A stretch of DNA of 64,000 bases from Pseudarthrobacter enclensis. Its GTDB lineage: Bacteria; Actinomycetota; Actinomycetes; Actinomycetales; Micrococcaceae. Below the pieces are notes generated by a model. It was not told where the DNA came from. It did no database searches and was given only the letters and a program-made list of their open reading frames with translations. The position numbers and the translations under genes are program-made. Of this stretch, positions 56,251-64,000 are shown piece after piece. Within the stretch, counting starts at the first letter, position 1. Every line of letters begins with the position of its first letter. Where the stretch lies: positions 1 to 64,000 of the forward strand of contig NZ_JAUSRE010000016.1 of assembly GCF_030811655.1 (NCBI RefSeq), read 5' to 3'.

Positions 56251-56865
56251 ATGACTGAGCCCATCAAAATCGGCATCGGCGGACCCGTCGGAGCAGGCAA
56301 GACCCAGCTCGTGGAACGGCTCACCCGGCACATGAGCGGCGACATCTCCATGGCCGCCATCACCAACGACATCTACACCATCGAGGACGCCAAAATCCTC
56401 GCCGCCAACGGCATCCTCCCCGTGGACCGGATCATCGGCGTCGAAACCGGTGGCTGCCCGCACACCGCCATCCGCGAAGACACCTCCATGAACACCGCCG
56501 CCATCGAGGAACTCAAGGCCCGGCACCCGGACCTGCAGGTCATATTTGTCGAATCCGGCGGCGACAACCTCTCCGCCACCTTCAGCCCCGAACTCGTCGA
56601 CTTCTCCATCTACATCATCGACGTGGCCCAAGGCGAGAAGATCCCCCGCAAAGCCGGCCAGGGCATGATCAAGTCCGACCTCTTCATCATCAACAAAACC
56701 GACCTCGCACCCCACGTCGGCGCGGACCTCGCCGTCATGGAACGGGACTCCAAAGAGTTCCGCGGCAACAAGCCGTTCTGCTTCACGAACCTCAAGACTG
56801 ACGAGGGGCTCAACAAGGTCATCGAATGGATCCGGCACGACGTCCTGATGCTCGATTTGGCATGA
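56251..56865 (+). CDS. ureG: Urease accessory protein UreG (GTPase)
   Basis: A 204-residue SIMIBI GTPase that drives nickel insertion. The P-loop is [15 protein letters not shown] (about 7-21), the nickel-binding Cys-Pro-His lies in [15 protein letters not shown], and the specificity motif is NKTDLAP. Complete. Overlaps the ureD frame by four bases (ATGA). Confidence 0.96.
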   Translation: MTEPIKIGIGGPVGAGKTQLVERLTRHMSGDISMAAITNDIYTIEDAKILAANGILPVDRIIGVETGGCPHTAIREDTSMNTAAIEELKARHPDLQVIFVESGGDNLSATFSPELVDFSIYIIDVAQGEKIPRKAGQGMIKSDLFIINKTDLAPHVGADLAVMERDSKEFRGNKPFCFTNLKTDEGLNKVIEWIRHDVLMLDLA

Positions 56866-57920
56866 GCACGACGGCGGTCGGATCACCTCAAGAAGGCACC
56901 TCACCGGGGCTTCCACCCGCGGGTGAGTCCGCTTCCGGCGCTTCGCCGGGGATAGGGGGCCGTGCCCGTCCCCAGGCGCTCCCAACCCTCGCAAGCTCGG
57001 GTCGGGGCCCTCGCGCCAGTGGGCCCCCCACGAGGCCCGCCACGCCGCGGCCCCCTATCCCCGACTCCGCTCGCGCTGAGAAGTCACCGATGGGGCGGCT
57101 TGAGTTGGGCGTCAGTTTGCGGCACGGCAGGTCGGTTGCCTCGCACCAGTTTCATCAAGGGGCGCTTCGGGTGCTTCGGCCTCATTACCTGGATGACTCC
57201 GGGCAGGTTTGCTACGTCGTTGTGAATCCCGGCGGGGCTTATCTTGGGGCGGACCTCTTTCTCATTGATGTTGAGGTGGAGGACTCTGCTTCCCTGCTGC
57301 TGACTACCCAGTCCGCGACGAAGGTTTATCGGACCCCCGGGTCTTTTGCCGAGCAGTGCATGACCGTGCGGCTGGGGGAGGGGGCGCGGCTGGAACTCAT
57401 GCCCGATCAGCTCATCGCCTACCGGGAAGCCAGCTACCGGCAACGGACCTCGGTGACCCTGCGGCCGTCGTCGTCGCTGGTTATGGCCGAGGTGGTGACT
57501 CCCGGCTGGTCGCCCGACGGAGCCGCCTTCCGATACCAGGAGGTCCGGCTGCGCAACGAGATCCGGGTTGAATCAGGCCATGGCACGCAACTGCTGGCGC
57601 TGGACAACCTGCTGATCCGGCCGCCGCTCGGCGACGTCGCAGGGCTTGGTTTCATGGAGGGGTACAGCCATCTGGGCTCGCTGGTGGTGGTGGACGCAAG
57701 GGTGGACCAGGCGCTCGCCGACGAACTGCACCGGCTCACCGCCGGCTTCGACGCGCTGACCGGCATATCGCTGACCCGGACCGTCGGAGGAACTACCGGC
57801 CTGGTGCTTCGCGCCCTGTCCAACAGCACCGGTGGACTGAACCGCCTGCTCGGCACCTGCGCCAACCTCCTCCGGGAGCGCTGGTACGGCCAGGGAGCGC
57901 TGGACCTGAGGAAGCACTGA
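56862..57920 (+). CDS. ureD: Urease accessory protein UreD (UreH) with repeat-derived N-terminal extension
   Basis: UreD scaffolds UreF and UreG on apo-urease. From M77 (ATG 57090) the protein aligns in pattern with ordinary Ure[16 protein letters not shown], then [20 protein letters not shown] and the C-terminal [17 protein letters not shown]. The frame is open upstream to ATG 56862, which overlaps the ureG stop (ATGA). The intervening 76 codons encode a Gly/Pro/Ala/Ser/Arg sequence, of which residues 29-67 are palindrome copy B. Either start could be used; 57090 gives a normal-length protein but has only a weak GAGAAG ribosome site. Confidence 0.9.
   Translation: MSTTAVGSPQEGTSPGLPPAGESASGASPGIGGRARPQALPTLASSGRGPRASGPPTRPATPRPPIPDSARAEKSPMGRLELGVSLRHGRSVASHQFHQGALRVLRPHYLDDSGQVCYVVVNPGGAYLGADLFLIDVEVEDSASLLLTTQSATKVYRTPGSFAEQCMTVRLGEGARLELMPDQLIAYREASYRQRTSVTLRPSSSLVMAEVVTPGWSPDGAAFRYQEVRLRNEIRVESGHGTQLLALDNLLIRPPLGDVAGLGFMEGYSHLGSLVVVDARVDQALADELHRLTAGFDALTGISLTRTVGGTTGLVLRALSNSTGGLNRLLGTCANLLRERWYGQGALDLRKH
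56947..57063. repeat. Palindromic repeat, copy B, inside the 5' end of the ureD frame
   Basis: CGGGGATAGGGGGCCG (56947-56962) pairs perfectly with 57048-57063. Flanking GTGCCCG and CCACGCCG blocks match copy A, but the interior is about 57 bases longer. It keeps the ureD frame open, so it is translated if ATG 56862 is used. Confidence 0.9.
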
Positions 57921-58069
57921 CGACCAGCATCGGCGCCCTCTGCCGGGACCGGGACGCCCTGCCGCTGCGGACCCGGGTGCTGTGCACTTCCGGTGCGGTG
58001 GCCGCGCCGCACGCTGCCGCCGTCGTACTCCTGCCCGCAGGCAACGCCGGGCCACGCGCCAAGGGCGGC

Positions 58070-58519
58070 TCAGGCGGCCAGCCCGCCCTTCGCCTTGCGG
58101 TGCGGCCGGTGCTTTGCCCGTGCCAGGCGTGAGTGTGCCCCGGCAAGCATCTCGCTGCCGTCCGGCACCCTGCTGTCGGTATCCAGGTGGACACCATGCT
58201 CTATCAGGACGCTCGAACCGATCCTTGAGTGGCTGCCAATGTGCACGCGGTTGCCGATGACCGTGCCCCGGCCGATATGCACGCCGTCGCCGATAACGGT
58301 CCGGTCACCGATGGTGGCGTCCCGGTCGATCCAGCTGCCGTGTCCAATCCGGCAGCCGGCGCCCACCTGGGCGCCGTGTTCGATGTAGGTCATGGGACCA
58401 ATCCGGGCGCTGTCTGCCACCCTGGCTCCCGGAGCAATGAGCCCGCCGCCGTTGTCATGGCGGGCATACCGGGTGACCTTGCCGGCGTCGTCCTCAAATG
58501 ACACAAACTTTGCGGTCAT
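58070..58519 (-). CDS. Left-handed beta-helix (hexapeptide transferase-like) protein
   Basis: A 149-residue protein made mainly of hexapeptide repeats (I-G-X4 turns: ADSARIGPMTYIEHGAQVGA, then GCRIGHGSWIDRDATIGDRT, TVIGDGVHIGRGTVIGNRVH), the left-handed beta-helix found in acyl- and nucleotidyltransferases. No catalytic domain is attached, so it may be a trimeric scaffold or gamma-carbonic-anhydrase-like. The C-terminus is basic. It converges with ureD. Confidence 0.82.
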   Translation of the reverse strand: MTAKFVSFEDDAGKVTRYARHDNGGGLIAPGARVADSARIGPMTYIEHGAQVGAGCRIGHGSWIDRDATIGDRTVIGDGVHIGRGTVIGNRVHIGSHSRIGSSVLIEHGVHLDTDSRVPDGSEMLAGAHSRLARAKHRPHRKAKGGLAA

Positions 58520-58605
58520 ACCATCCCTCGTTAACGCCGCGGTTATTTACCGCGCAGTAAGTTAACGGCCGGGACCGCGCAGGGATTCCCGGCTGTCAAG
58601 AGGGG

Positions 58606-59265
58606 TCAGGCAACCAGGTTGGCCGCGGCCGTGTCCATGTGCTCCAGGATGGTTTTGCGTGCCAGGGTGGCGTCGCCGGTGTCGATGGCGGCCACGATGT
58701 CCTTGTGGCGGTCCACACTCATGTTGCTGACGCCCTTTTCCAGGCCCGCGAACATGATGGACATGCGAATGGAGCCCTCCAAGGATTCCCAGGAATGCAG
58801 GAGGGTTTCGTTGCCGGTGAGGCGGCAGAGGGTGCGGTGGAACTCGAGATCGGATTCGATGCGTTCCTCAAGGCTTCCGCCGGTTGCCGCGGTCATCGCG
58901 TCGATGGCCTGGTGGAGCGATTCGGTGACGTGCTGCCGGTCCGGCAGCTCGCACAGGGTCCGGGCCGCCAGGGACTCCAGGGCAGCACGGACGGCGTAGA
59001 TGTCCCGGATTTCTTTCTCATCCAGGTGCCGGACGGAGAGGCGGCCGCGGGGCCCGGCGGACAGGAGGCCTTCCTGTTCCAGCTGGCGCAGGGCCTCGCG
59101 AAGGGTGCCGCGGCTGATCTGCAGCATTTCGGACAGTTCGGTTTCCACCAAGTGCCGGCCGGGTTCCAGTTCGCCGCTGGTGATGGCGGTCCTCAGCGCC
59201 GAGAGCGCCTGCTCGCGCAGGCTTTTCTTTTCCAGTCCCAGCAGCGGGGCGGTCAGTCCGGCCAT
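58606..59265 (-). CDS. GntR-family regulator, FadR/FCD subfamily
   Basis: A 219-residue regulator. The GntR winged helix is SLREQALSALRTAITSGELE...GRHLVETELSEMLQISRGTL, followed by the all-helical FCD ligand domain (IRDIYAVRAALESLAARTL, FHRTLCRLTGNETLLHSWESL, DRHKDIVAAI with the metal-binding His). ATG 59265 is chosen because GAGGACAG precedes it; ATG 59286 would abut the operator. It probably represses itself and the divergent transketolase/transporter and isomerase operons through ACTGT-NN-ACAGT sites. Confidence 0.9.
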   Translation of the reverse strand: MAGLTAPLLGLEKKSLREQALSALRTAITSGELEPGRHLVETELSEMLQISRGTLREALRQLEQEGLLSAGPRGRLSVRHLDEKEIRDIYAVRAALESLAARTLCELPDRQHVTESLHQAIDAMTAATGGSLEERIESDLEFHRTLCRLTGNETLLHSWESLEGSIRMSIMFAGLEKGVSNMSVDRHKDIVAAIDTGDATLARKTILEHMDTAAANLVA

Positions 59266-59290
59266 GGCTTCTGTCCTCAATGTCATAAGT

Positions 59291-59306
59291 CGACTGTTTA
59301 CAGTCG
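59291..59306 (-). promoter_or_regulatory. Operator palindrome upstream of the FadR-type regulator
   Basis: CGACTGTTTACAGTCG is a perfect palindrome around TTTA, containing ACTGT-TT-ACAGT at 59293-59304. The same ACTGT-NN-ACAGT core recurs twice in the divergent promoter region 62762-62800, with a half copy at 62719. Confidence 0.75.
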
Positions 59307-59384
59307 GTAGTGGTTTCGATAGTACGGCAGAAAGCACGGCTCCGGCGTAGGACCGGTGCCGTGCTTTCTGCATTGGATACTGCC

Positions 59385-60404
59385 TTAGCCGAGTTCCGCG
59401 AGGACCTTGGCCACGATGCGGTCCACCGCCAGTCCGTAACGGTCGTGCAGCGTGGGCAGGGCACCGGCGTCCAGGAACTGGTCCGGCAGAGCCACGGGCA
59501 CCACGCGCTTGCCCAGGCCGGCCGTCACGACGGCGGAGGCGACGGTTTCGAACAGGCCGCCCACCACGGAGTGGTTTTCCAAGGTGACGGCCAGGCGGTC
59601 CGTGTTGACCTCCCTGAGGACGGTTTCGGCGTCGAACGGCTTGATGGTGGGGGTGTGCACGACGGCGACGTCCACGTTGTGTGCTTCAAGCGCATTGGCT
59701 GCCTGGAGGGCGCGCATGGTCATCAGCCCGGAGGAGATGAACACGACGTCGTTGCCGCCGCGAAGGACCTTGGCCTTGCCGAGTTCGAACGTGTAGCCGT
59801 ACTCGTCCAGGACCGTGGGCACATTGCCGCGCAGCAGGCGCAGGTAGGTGGGACCTTCTGAGGCAGCAAGCTGCGGGACGGCCTGTTCGATGTCCACCGA
59901 GTCGCAGGGGTCCACGATGGTCAGGTTGGGCATGCCGCGGAAGATCGCCATGTCCTCGGTGGCCTGGTGGCTGGGGCCATAGCCTGTGGTCAAGCCGGGC
60001 AGTCCGCCCACAATGTTGACGTTCAGGTCCGGTTCGGCTGCGTCCAGGCAGAGGAAGTCGTAGGCGCGGCGCGCGGCGAACACCGAGTAGGTGGACGCGA
60101 ACGGCACCAGGCCGGACTCGGCCAGGCCGGCGGCGGCCCCGAAGAGCAGCTGCTCCGCCATGCCCATCTGGAAGAACCGTTCCGGGAAGGCCTTGGCGAA
60201 AATGTGCATGTCCGTGTACTTGCCCAGGTCTGCGGTCAGCCCAACGATCTTGTCGTTTTCCTGCGCGGCCTTGACCAGCGCGTGCCCGAACGGCGCGGAG
60301 GAGGTCTTCTGGCCGGGGTCGGCGAACGATGCGATCATCGCCGAGGTCTTCAGCTTTGGCTTGGCCGCCGCTGCGGTGTCCGGGGCCTCGGTGGTGGTGC
60401 TCAT
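59385..60404 (-). CDS. Transketolase, C-terminal subunit (split enzyme)
   Basis: A 339-residue subunit carrying the pyrimidine-binding and C-terminal domains of a two-chain transketolase-like ThDP enzyme. The segment MGMAEQLLFGAAAGLAESGLV (about 80-100) has the Glu that activates ThDP, and PSHQATEDMAIFRGMPNLTI is typical. The N-terminal 25 residues are Ala/Thr-rich. It is coupled to the N-terminal subunit gene by ATGA. Split transketolases in catabolic clusters (for example apulose-phosphate or sulfosugar pathways) act on specialised ketose phosphates; the substrate here is not known. Confidence 0.92.
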   Translation of the reverse strand: MSTTTEAPDTAAAAKPKLKTSAMIASFADPGQKTSSAPFGHALVKAAQENDKIVGLTADLGKYTDMHIFAKAFPERFFQMGMAEQLLFGAAAGLAESGLVPFASTYSVFAARRAYDFLCLDAAEPDLNVNIVGGLPGLTTGYGPSHQATEDMAIFRGMPNLTIVDPCDSVDIEQAVPQLAASEGPTYLRLLRGNVPTVLDEYGYTFELGKAKVLRGGNDVVFISSGLMTMRALQAANALEAHNVDVAVVHTPTIKPFDAETVLREVNTDRLAVTLENHSVVGGLFETVASAVVTAGLGKRVVPVALPDQFLDAGALPTLHDRYGLAVDRIVAKVLAELG

Positions 60405-61297
60405 GCTGAAGCCTTTCCTTCATAGCCGGCAGTGAGCTGCTCGCGGCAGATCTGCCATTCGTTCTCTTCGATGCGCATGAAGTGCGCCTTTTCGCGGTTT
60501 TCGAGGAGCGGGACGCCGCGGCCCACCTTGGTGTCGCACAGGATTACGGAGGGACGTCCGACGGCGGCCGCCTGGGAAGCTGCGTTGTCAAACGCCGCCA
60601 GCAGCGCGGCGACGTCGTTCCCGTCCACCCGCTGGGTGTACCAGCCGAACGATTCCCACTTCTCCGTCACAGGCTCGGTGCGCAGCACGGTGTCGGTCTT
60701 GCCGTCCGCCTGCAGGGCGTTGATGTCCACCATGGCGGTCAGGTTGCCCAGCTGGTGGTGGTGCGCGCCCATGGCGGCCTCCCACGTGGAGCCCTCGTCC
60801 AGCTCGCCGTCGGAGAGGAAGTTGAACACCCGGGCACCGGAGCCCTGGTAGCGCAGGCCCAATGCCATCCCGACGGCGATGGTCAGGCCGTGGCCCAGCG
60901 AACCGCCGGAAATTTCCATGCCGGGCGTGTAGGTGGACATCCCGGACATCGGCAGCCGCGAGTTATCCGAGCCGTAGGTTTCCAGTTCCTCCACCGGGAC
61001 GATGCCGGCTTCGGCCAATGCCGCGTAGTGGCCGATGGCGTAGTGGCCGGTGGAGAGCAGGAAGCGGTCGCGGGCTTCCCAGTGCGGATCTTCTGCGCGG
61101 AACCGCAGCTGGTCCCCGTACACCGTGGCGAGCATGTCGGCGGCGCCGAGCGCCTGGCCCACATACCCCTGGCCCTGTACCTCGCCCATGTTCAGGGCGT
61201 GGTGCCGAATCCGGTACGCGGCGGCGCTGATCTTGTCCACCCGCTCCTGGGTCACTGCGGTCTGCAGTGCGGTGTCCTGGACGGTATCTGTAGGCAT
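60401..61297 (-). CDS. Transketolase, N-terminal subunit (split enzyme)
   Basis: A 298-residue ThDP-binding chain. Metal- and diphosphate-binding motif FLSDGELDEGSTWEAAMGAHHHQLGNLTAMVDIN (about 155-190) has the GDG-type core changed to SDGELDEG as in split enzymes. ISGGSLGHGLTIAVGMALG precedes it. ATG 61297 has GGAG six bases upstream; ATG 61333 directly after the transporter stop is an alternative. It pairs with the C-terminal chain next door. Confidence 0.92.
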   Translation of the reverse strand: MPTDTVQDTALQTAVTQERVDKISAAAYRIRHHALNMGEVQGQGYVGQALGAADMLATVYGDQLRFRAEDPHWEARDRFLLSTGHYAIGHYAALAEAGIVPVEELETYGSDNSRLPMSGMSTYTPGMEISGGSLGHGLTIAVGMALGLRYQGSGARVFNFLSDGELDEGSTWEAAMGAHHHQLGNLTAMVDINALQADGKTDTVLRTEPVTEKWESFGWYTQRVDGNDVAALLAAFDNAASQAAAVGRPSVILCDTKVGRGVPLLENREKAHFMRIEENEWQICREQLTAGYEGKASA

Positions 61298-61333
61298 TGC
61301 TGGCTCCGTGGTCGTTTTGTACGTGGTGATCAT

Positions 61334-62671
61334 TCAGGCGTTGACCGTGTTCGGGGTGCTTTTGGTGGCTTCATCCGCCAGTTCGCGTTCCCGCTTGCCC
61401 CAGGTTTCCCTGGTGGCGACGGCGGCCCAGAGGCCGATCAGGGCGTAGGCGCCGAAGAGCAGCGCCGGGCCCATCCAGCCGAAGCTGACGAACAGCAGGG
61501 TGGTGATGAAGGGGGTAAAGCCGGACACCATGGCGGAGATCTGGTAAGCCAGGCTGGCACCGGAGGCGCGGGTCTTGGCCTGGAAGAGCTCGGGGAACCA
61601 GGCACCCTGGGCGCCGGCCAGGGAGTTCTGGCAGACCGCGTAGGAGATCACGATGGTGAGGATGATGGCGATGAACAGGCCGGTGTTGACCAGCAGGAAC
61701 ATGGGGATCGCGAACAGGGCTGCGAACGCGGTGGACCACACGTAGAGGGGACGGCGTCCGATGCGGTCCGTCAGCGCAGCCCAGGCCTGGGTGGCGAAGA
61801 TGCCGATGGCGGAGGCGATGCAGAGGGCGATCAGGGTCTGGGTCTTGTCCGCCAGGTGCTGGCTGTTGAGGTAGGAAATCATGTAGGTGATGGATACGGC
61901 GTAGCCGGCGGTCTCGGCGATACGGAGGCCGATGCCCTTGACGATGTTGCGCCAGTCCGTCTTGATGACCTCGACGATGGGTGCCTTGACGATGGTGCCG
62001 GTGTCCTTGACCTCGTCGAAGACCGGGGACTCCGGGACCTTGGACCGGATGATCAGGCCGACGATGACCAGCACGATGCTGGCCAGGAACGGGACGCGCC
62101 AGGCAAGCTCACCGCCAAGGCCGGTGCTTGCCAGGAAGGTCAGGTTGGCCAGCAGCAGGCCCACGGGGAAGCCGGCCTGGACGATGCCGGTGTACTTGCC
62201 CTTGGTCTTCCACGGGGCGTGCTCGTAGCTCATGAGGATGGCGCCGCCCCACTCCGCGCCGAAGGCCAGGCCCTGGACAATGCGGACGAACACGAGCAGT
62301 GCGGGGGCCAGCAGTCCAACCGCCGCGTAGGTGGGGAGCAGGCCGATGGCGAAAGTGGCCAGGCCCATCAGGATCAGGGAGGCGACCAGGACGGGCTTGC
62401 GGCCCACCTTGTCACCGAGGTGTCCGCCGATGATGCCGCCCAGGGGGCGGGCGGCGAAGCCGACGCCGAGGGTGGCGAAGGACGCGAGGGTGCCCGTAAC
62501 CGGATCGCTTCCGGGGAAGAATGCGGTGCCGAAGTACAGCGCGGCAGCGGTGCCGAAGCCGATGAAGTCATACGTCTCGATTACGGCCCCCACGCCGGAC
62601 CCGATGGCGACTCGCCTGGCGTCCTTGGTGCCGTGGACCGGACCGCGCATGGTCAGAGCATCTTTGCTCAT
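61334..62671 (-). CDS. MFS transporter, metabolite:H+ symporter (MHS) family
   Basis: A 445-residue, twelve-helix transporter. Signature stretches are IETYDFIGFGTAAALYFG, FATLGVGFAARPLGGIIGGH followed by LGDKVGRKPVL, and FGAEWGGAILMSYEHAP, typical of proton-coupled uptake of carboxylates or zwitterions. AAGGGAA precedes ATG 62671. It is the first gene of the minus-strand operon and probably imports the compound that the split transketolase pathway breaks down, perhaps an acidic sugar. Confidence 0.92.
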   Translation of the reverse strand: MSKDALTMRGPVHGTKDARRVAIGSGVGAVIETYDFIGFGTAAALYFGTAFFPGSDPVTGTLASFATLGVGFAARPLGGIIGGHLGDKVGRKPVLVASLILMGLATFAIGLLPTYAAVGLLAPALLVFVRIVQGLAFGAEWGGAILMSYEHAPWKTKGKYTGIVQAGFPVGLLLANLTFLASTGLGGELAWRVPFLASIVLVIVGLIIRSKVPESPVFDEVKDTGTIVKAPIVEVIKTDWRNIVKGIGLRIAETAGYAVSITYMISYLNSQHLADKTQTLIALCIASAIGIFATQAWAALTDRIGRRPLYVWSTAFAALFAIPMFLLVNTGLFIAIILTIVISYAVCQNSLAGAQGAWFPELFQAKTRASGASLAYQISAMVSGFTPFITTLLFVSFGWMGPALLFGAYALIGLWAAVATRETWGKRERELADEATKSTPNTVNA

Positions 62672-62718
62672 GGTGGTTCCCTTTCGAAAAGCGGCTGAAG
62701 GAAGTCCGCCGCTGTCGA

Positions 62719-62800
62719 CTGTTAACAAATGATATGCCCCAGTGTGACCCACATCATCTCCACTGTCAACAGTCGACTTTCGGAGTTGACTGTTGACAGT
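62719..62800. promoter_or_regulatory. Divergent control region with regulator sites
   Basis: Two perfect palindromes, ACTGTCAACAGT (62762-62773) and ACTGTTGACAGT (62789-62800), plus a half site ACTGTTAACA (62719-62728) lie between the divergent transporter and isomerase genes. All share the core of the site upstream of the FadR-type regulator. Centres of the two full sites are 27 bases apart. Confidence 0.8.
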
Positions 62801-62857
62801 TAACGAAGCTATTGTGGTCCCCATCACTAAAGCTCGGCACGAACCAGAGGATCAACG

Positions 62858-63682
62858 ATGTTCCATTCCAGACTCGGGTGCTCATCCATCAGCTTCCGGC
62901 ACCAGGACCTGGCCAGTGCGTTGCGCACCATGAAAGGCCTGGGCTTCGACGAAATCGACCTTGGCGCACTTCCCGGCGTTTGCGACCACGTTCCCTATGA
63001 ACTGGACGCCGCCGCCGTGGAAGCCGTATCCGCCGAGGTCAACGCCGCCGGCGTCCGGGTCCGTTCGGTCAACGGGGACATTGGGGACCTCAACAGGGTG
63101 CTCGACGTTGATGCCCGGGCAGCGCGGCAGCGCCACCTTGACGCCCTGCTCACGCTCGCTGCCAACACAGGTGCGAAGGCACTGGTCCTTCCCTGCGGCG
63201 CCCTGGACCACACCCCGGTCCGCAGCGTCGAAGAGGACCTGGACCTCGTTGCCGCCCAGCTCGTTGCCGCCGGACGGCGCGCGGCCGGGTTCGGCGTCGA
63301 ACTTTGGACCGAATCCCTGCACTTCCTGCGGTTCTGCTGGAACCTGGACCGCGCGGGGCGGCTCGCAGACCGGCTGGCCGGGTCCGGCGTGGGAATCGTC
63401 ATGGACTTCAGCCACATCGTGGCGTCCGGCGAGGACATCCAGGCTTACCTGGACCGGCACCGGGGCCGCATCAGCCATGTCCACCTTCGCGACGCCGTGC
63501 CCGGGAACATCAACCTCAGCATCGGCAACGGCGTCGCCGACTTTGCCGGCGGCCTTAAACGGCTCTCAGCCGAGGGGTACACCGGCCACTTTTCGCTCGA
63601 ACTGGAAACCCGGGACGTCACCAACGACGAACGGCCTGCAGCCGCCGCGAAGGCAGCCAGCTTCATCACCGACCTCATCTGA
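62858..63682 (+). CDS. Sugar phosphate isomerase/epimerase-type TIM-barrel protein
   Basis: A 274-residue AP-endonuclease-2-type TIM barrel. Metal-ligand candidates are visible in LPCGALDH, the Glu in VELWTESLHFL, the Asp/His in GIVMDFSHIV, HVHLRDA and the final Glu in HFSLELETRD. AGAGGA precedes ATG 62858. It faces the transporter/transketolase operon and shares its control region. Likely converts one hydroxy-acid or sugar isomer to another; substrate unknown. Confidence 0.88.
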   Translation: MFHSRLGCSSISFRHQDLASALRTMKGLGFDEIDLGALPGVCDHVPYELDAAAVEAVSAEVNAAGVRVRSVNGDIGDLNRVLDVDARAARQRHLDALLTLAANTGAKALVLPCGALDHTPVRSVEEDLDLVAAQLVAAGRRAAGFGVELWTESLHFLRFCWNLDRAGRLADRLAGSGVGIVMDFSHIVASGEDIQAYLDRHRGRISHVHLRDAVPGNINLSIGNGVADFAGGLKRLSAEGYTGHFSLELETRDVTNDERPAAAAKAASFITDLI

Positions 63683-63692
63683 CCTGAACCCT

Positions 63693-63753
63693 CATCGATT
63701 GCTCCGTAAACGTCGTTTTGACGCCTCATAACGACAAATACGGAGCAATCGAT
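63693..63753. repeat. Dispersed palindromic repeat, copy 2
   Basis: CATCGATTGCTCCGTAAAC (from 63693) is repeated inverted at 63730-63753 with about 21 of 24 matches. It begins 10 bases after the isomerase stop codon, the same placement as copy 1 at 26044. Confidence 0.85.
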
Positions 63754-63782
63754 CCACAAATAACAATTCAAGGAGCACCACC

Positions 63783-64000
63783 ATGGCCACCATCCAGCGC
63801 ACCGCCGTCCTCACCGGAGCAACCTCGGACCGCGGCATCGGCATCACCACCGCCCGCCGCTACGCCCGCGACGGCTGGGGCATTGCCATCCTGGACCTCG
63901 ACGGCGAGAAGTCAGCCAAGGTCGCAGCTGAAATCGGCAACGAATTCAACGTCCCCGCCTTCGGCCACGAGATCGATGTCGCCAACGAGGCCTCCGTCAC
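63783..64000 (+). CDS. SDR-family dehydrogenase, 5' part
   Basis: ATG 63783 opens a frame that runs off the window after 72 codons. The N-terminus AVLTGATSDRGIGITTARRY is the TGxxxGIG cofactor-binding motif of short-chain dehydrogenases, followed by the NAD/NADP specificity strand AILDLDGEKSAK with an Asp at its end, which favours NAD. It continues the isomerase operon and probably oxidises the same substrate. Cut by the window edge. Confidence 0.88.
   Translation, partial: MATIQRTAVLTGATSDRGIGITTARRYARDGWGIAILDLDGEKSAKVAAEIGNEFNVPAFGHEIDVANEASV

Noticed and set aside
57917..58132. A plus-strand frame after ureD with strongly C/G-ending codons, ending at TGA 58130-58132
   Set aside because: The only standard start inside is GTG 57977, giving 51 residues with no recognisable domain, and it overlaps the beta-helix gene on the other strand. 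It may be a gene remnant, but the evidence is too weak.

Overview
The window is high-GC actinobacterial DNA, most likely from Arthrobacter or Pseudarthrobacter (Micrococcaceae). That is inference from its third-position C/G codon use, the lysS / Lsr2 / ClpC neighbourhood, DisA, RadA, an ANTAR protein, split transketolase and the frequent GTG and ATGA/GTGA-coupled starts. No sequence search could be run. Gene density is high, and most of the window is ordinary chromosome with a few accessory patches.

Layout. 1-8813: an operon for ATP-dependent breakdown of urea or guanidine (APC permease, two DUF1989 proteins, biotin carboxylase, allophanate hydrolase), all coupled by 4-bp overlaps after the permease. 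8791-14798: an alpha/beta hydrolase, lysS, a 58-residue membrane protein, Lsr2 and clpC. 15086-17896: a membrane protein with a YtrA-type GntR regulator, then an IS3-family element. 18005-20125: an S9 peptidase gene broken by an in-frame TAG. 20380-25266: amino-acid N-acetyltransferase, the dhaKLM dihydroxyacetone kinase operon, small proteins and mutY. 25325-36698: a membrane-anchored protein, disA, LigT-like protein, prfC, a FabF-like synthase, Nudix, an orphan histidine kinase, radA and an FUSC-type membrane protein.

36810-43862 is a phosphate region: a candidate PHO box, pstSCAB with a strong hairpin between pstS and pstC, and on the other strand a PiT-family permease with its DUF47 partner. 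tRNA-Lys(TTT) lies at 45044-45116. 46295-52450 holds two LacI regulators around an alpha-L-arabinofuranosidase, an ANTAR protein, a HhH glycosylase and a cysteine hydrolase. 52523-57920 is a complete nickel urease operon ureABCEFGD, so the window carries two unrelated enzyme systems that can release ammonia from urea-type nitrogen. 58606-64000 is a carbohydrate-acid or sugar cluster: FadR-type regulator, split transketolase, MHS-family transporter, TIM-barrel isomerase and the start of an SDR dehydrogenase.

The most interesting features are not genes. Two copies of one palindromic repeat sit in the urease operon: one lies between ureE and ureF, and the other lies in frame inside the 5' end of ureD, where it encodes a low-complexity N-terminal extension. 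Both are followed by an abrupt stretch of T-rich codons. A second palindromic family (ATCGATTGCTCCGTA) occurs twice, each time 10-11 bp after a stop codon. The FadR-type regulator has a readable operator, ACTGT-NN-ACAGT, three times perfectly in the cluster it should control. None of these can be confirmed without a genome search.
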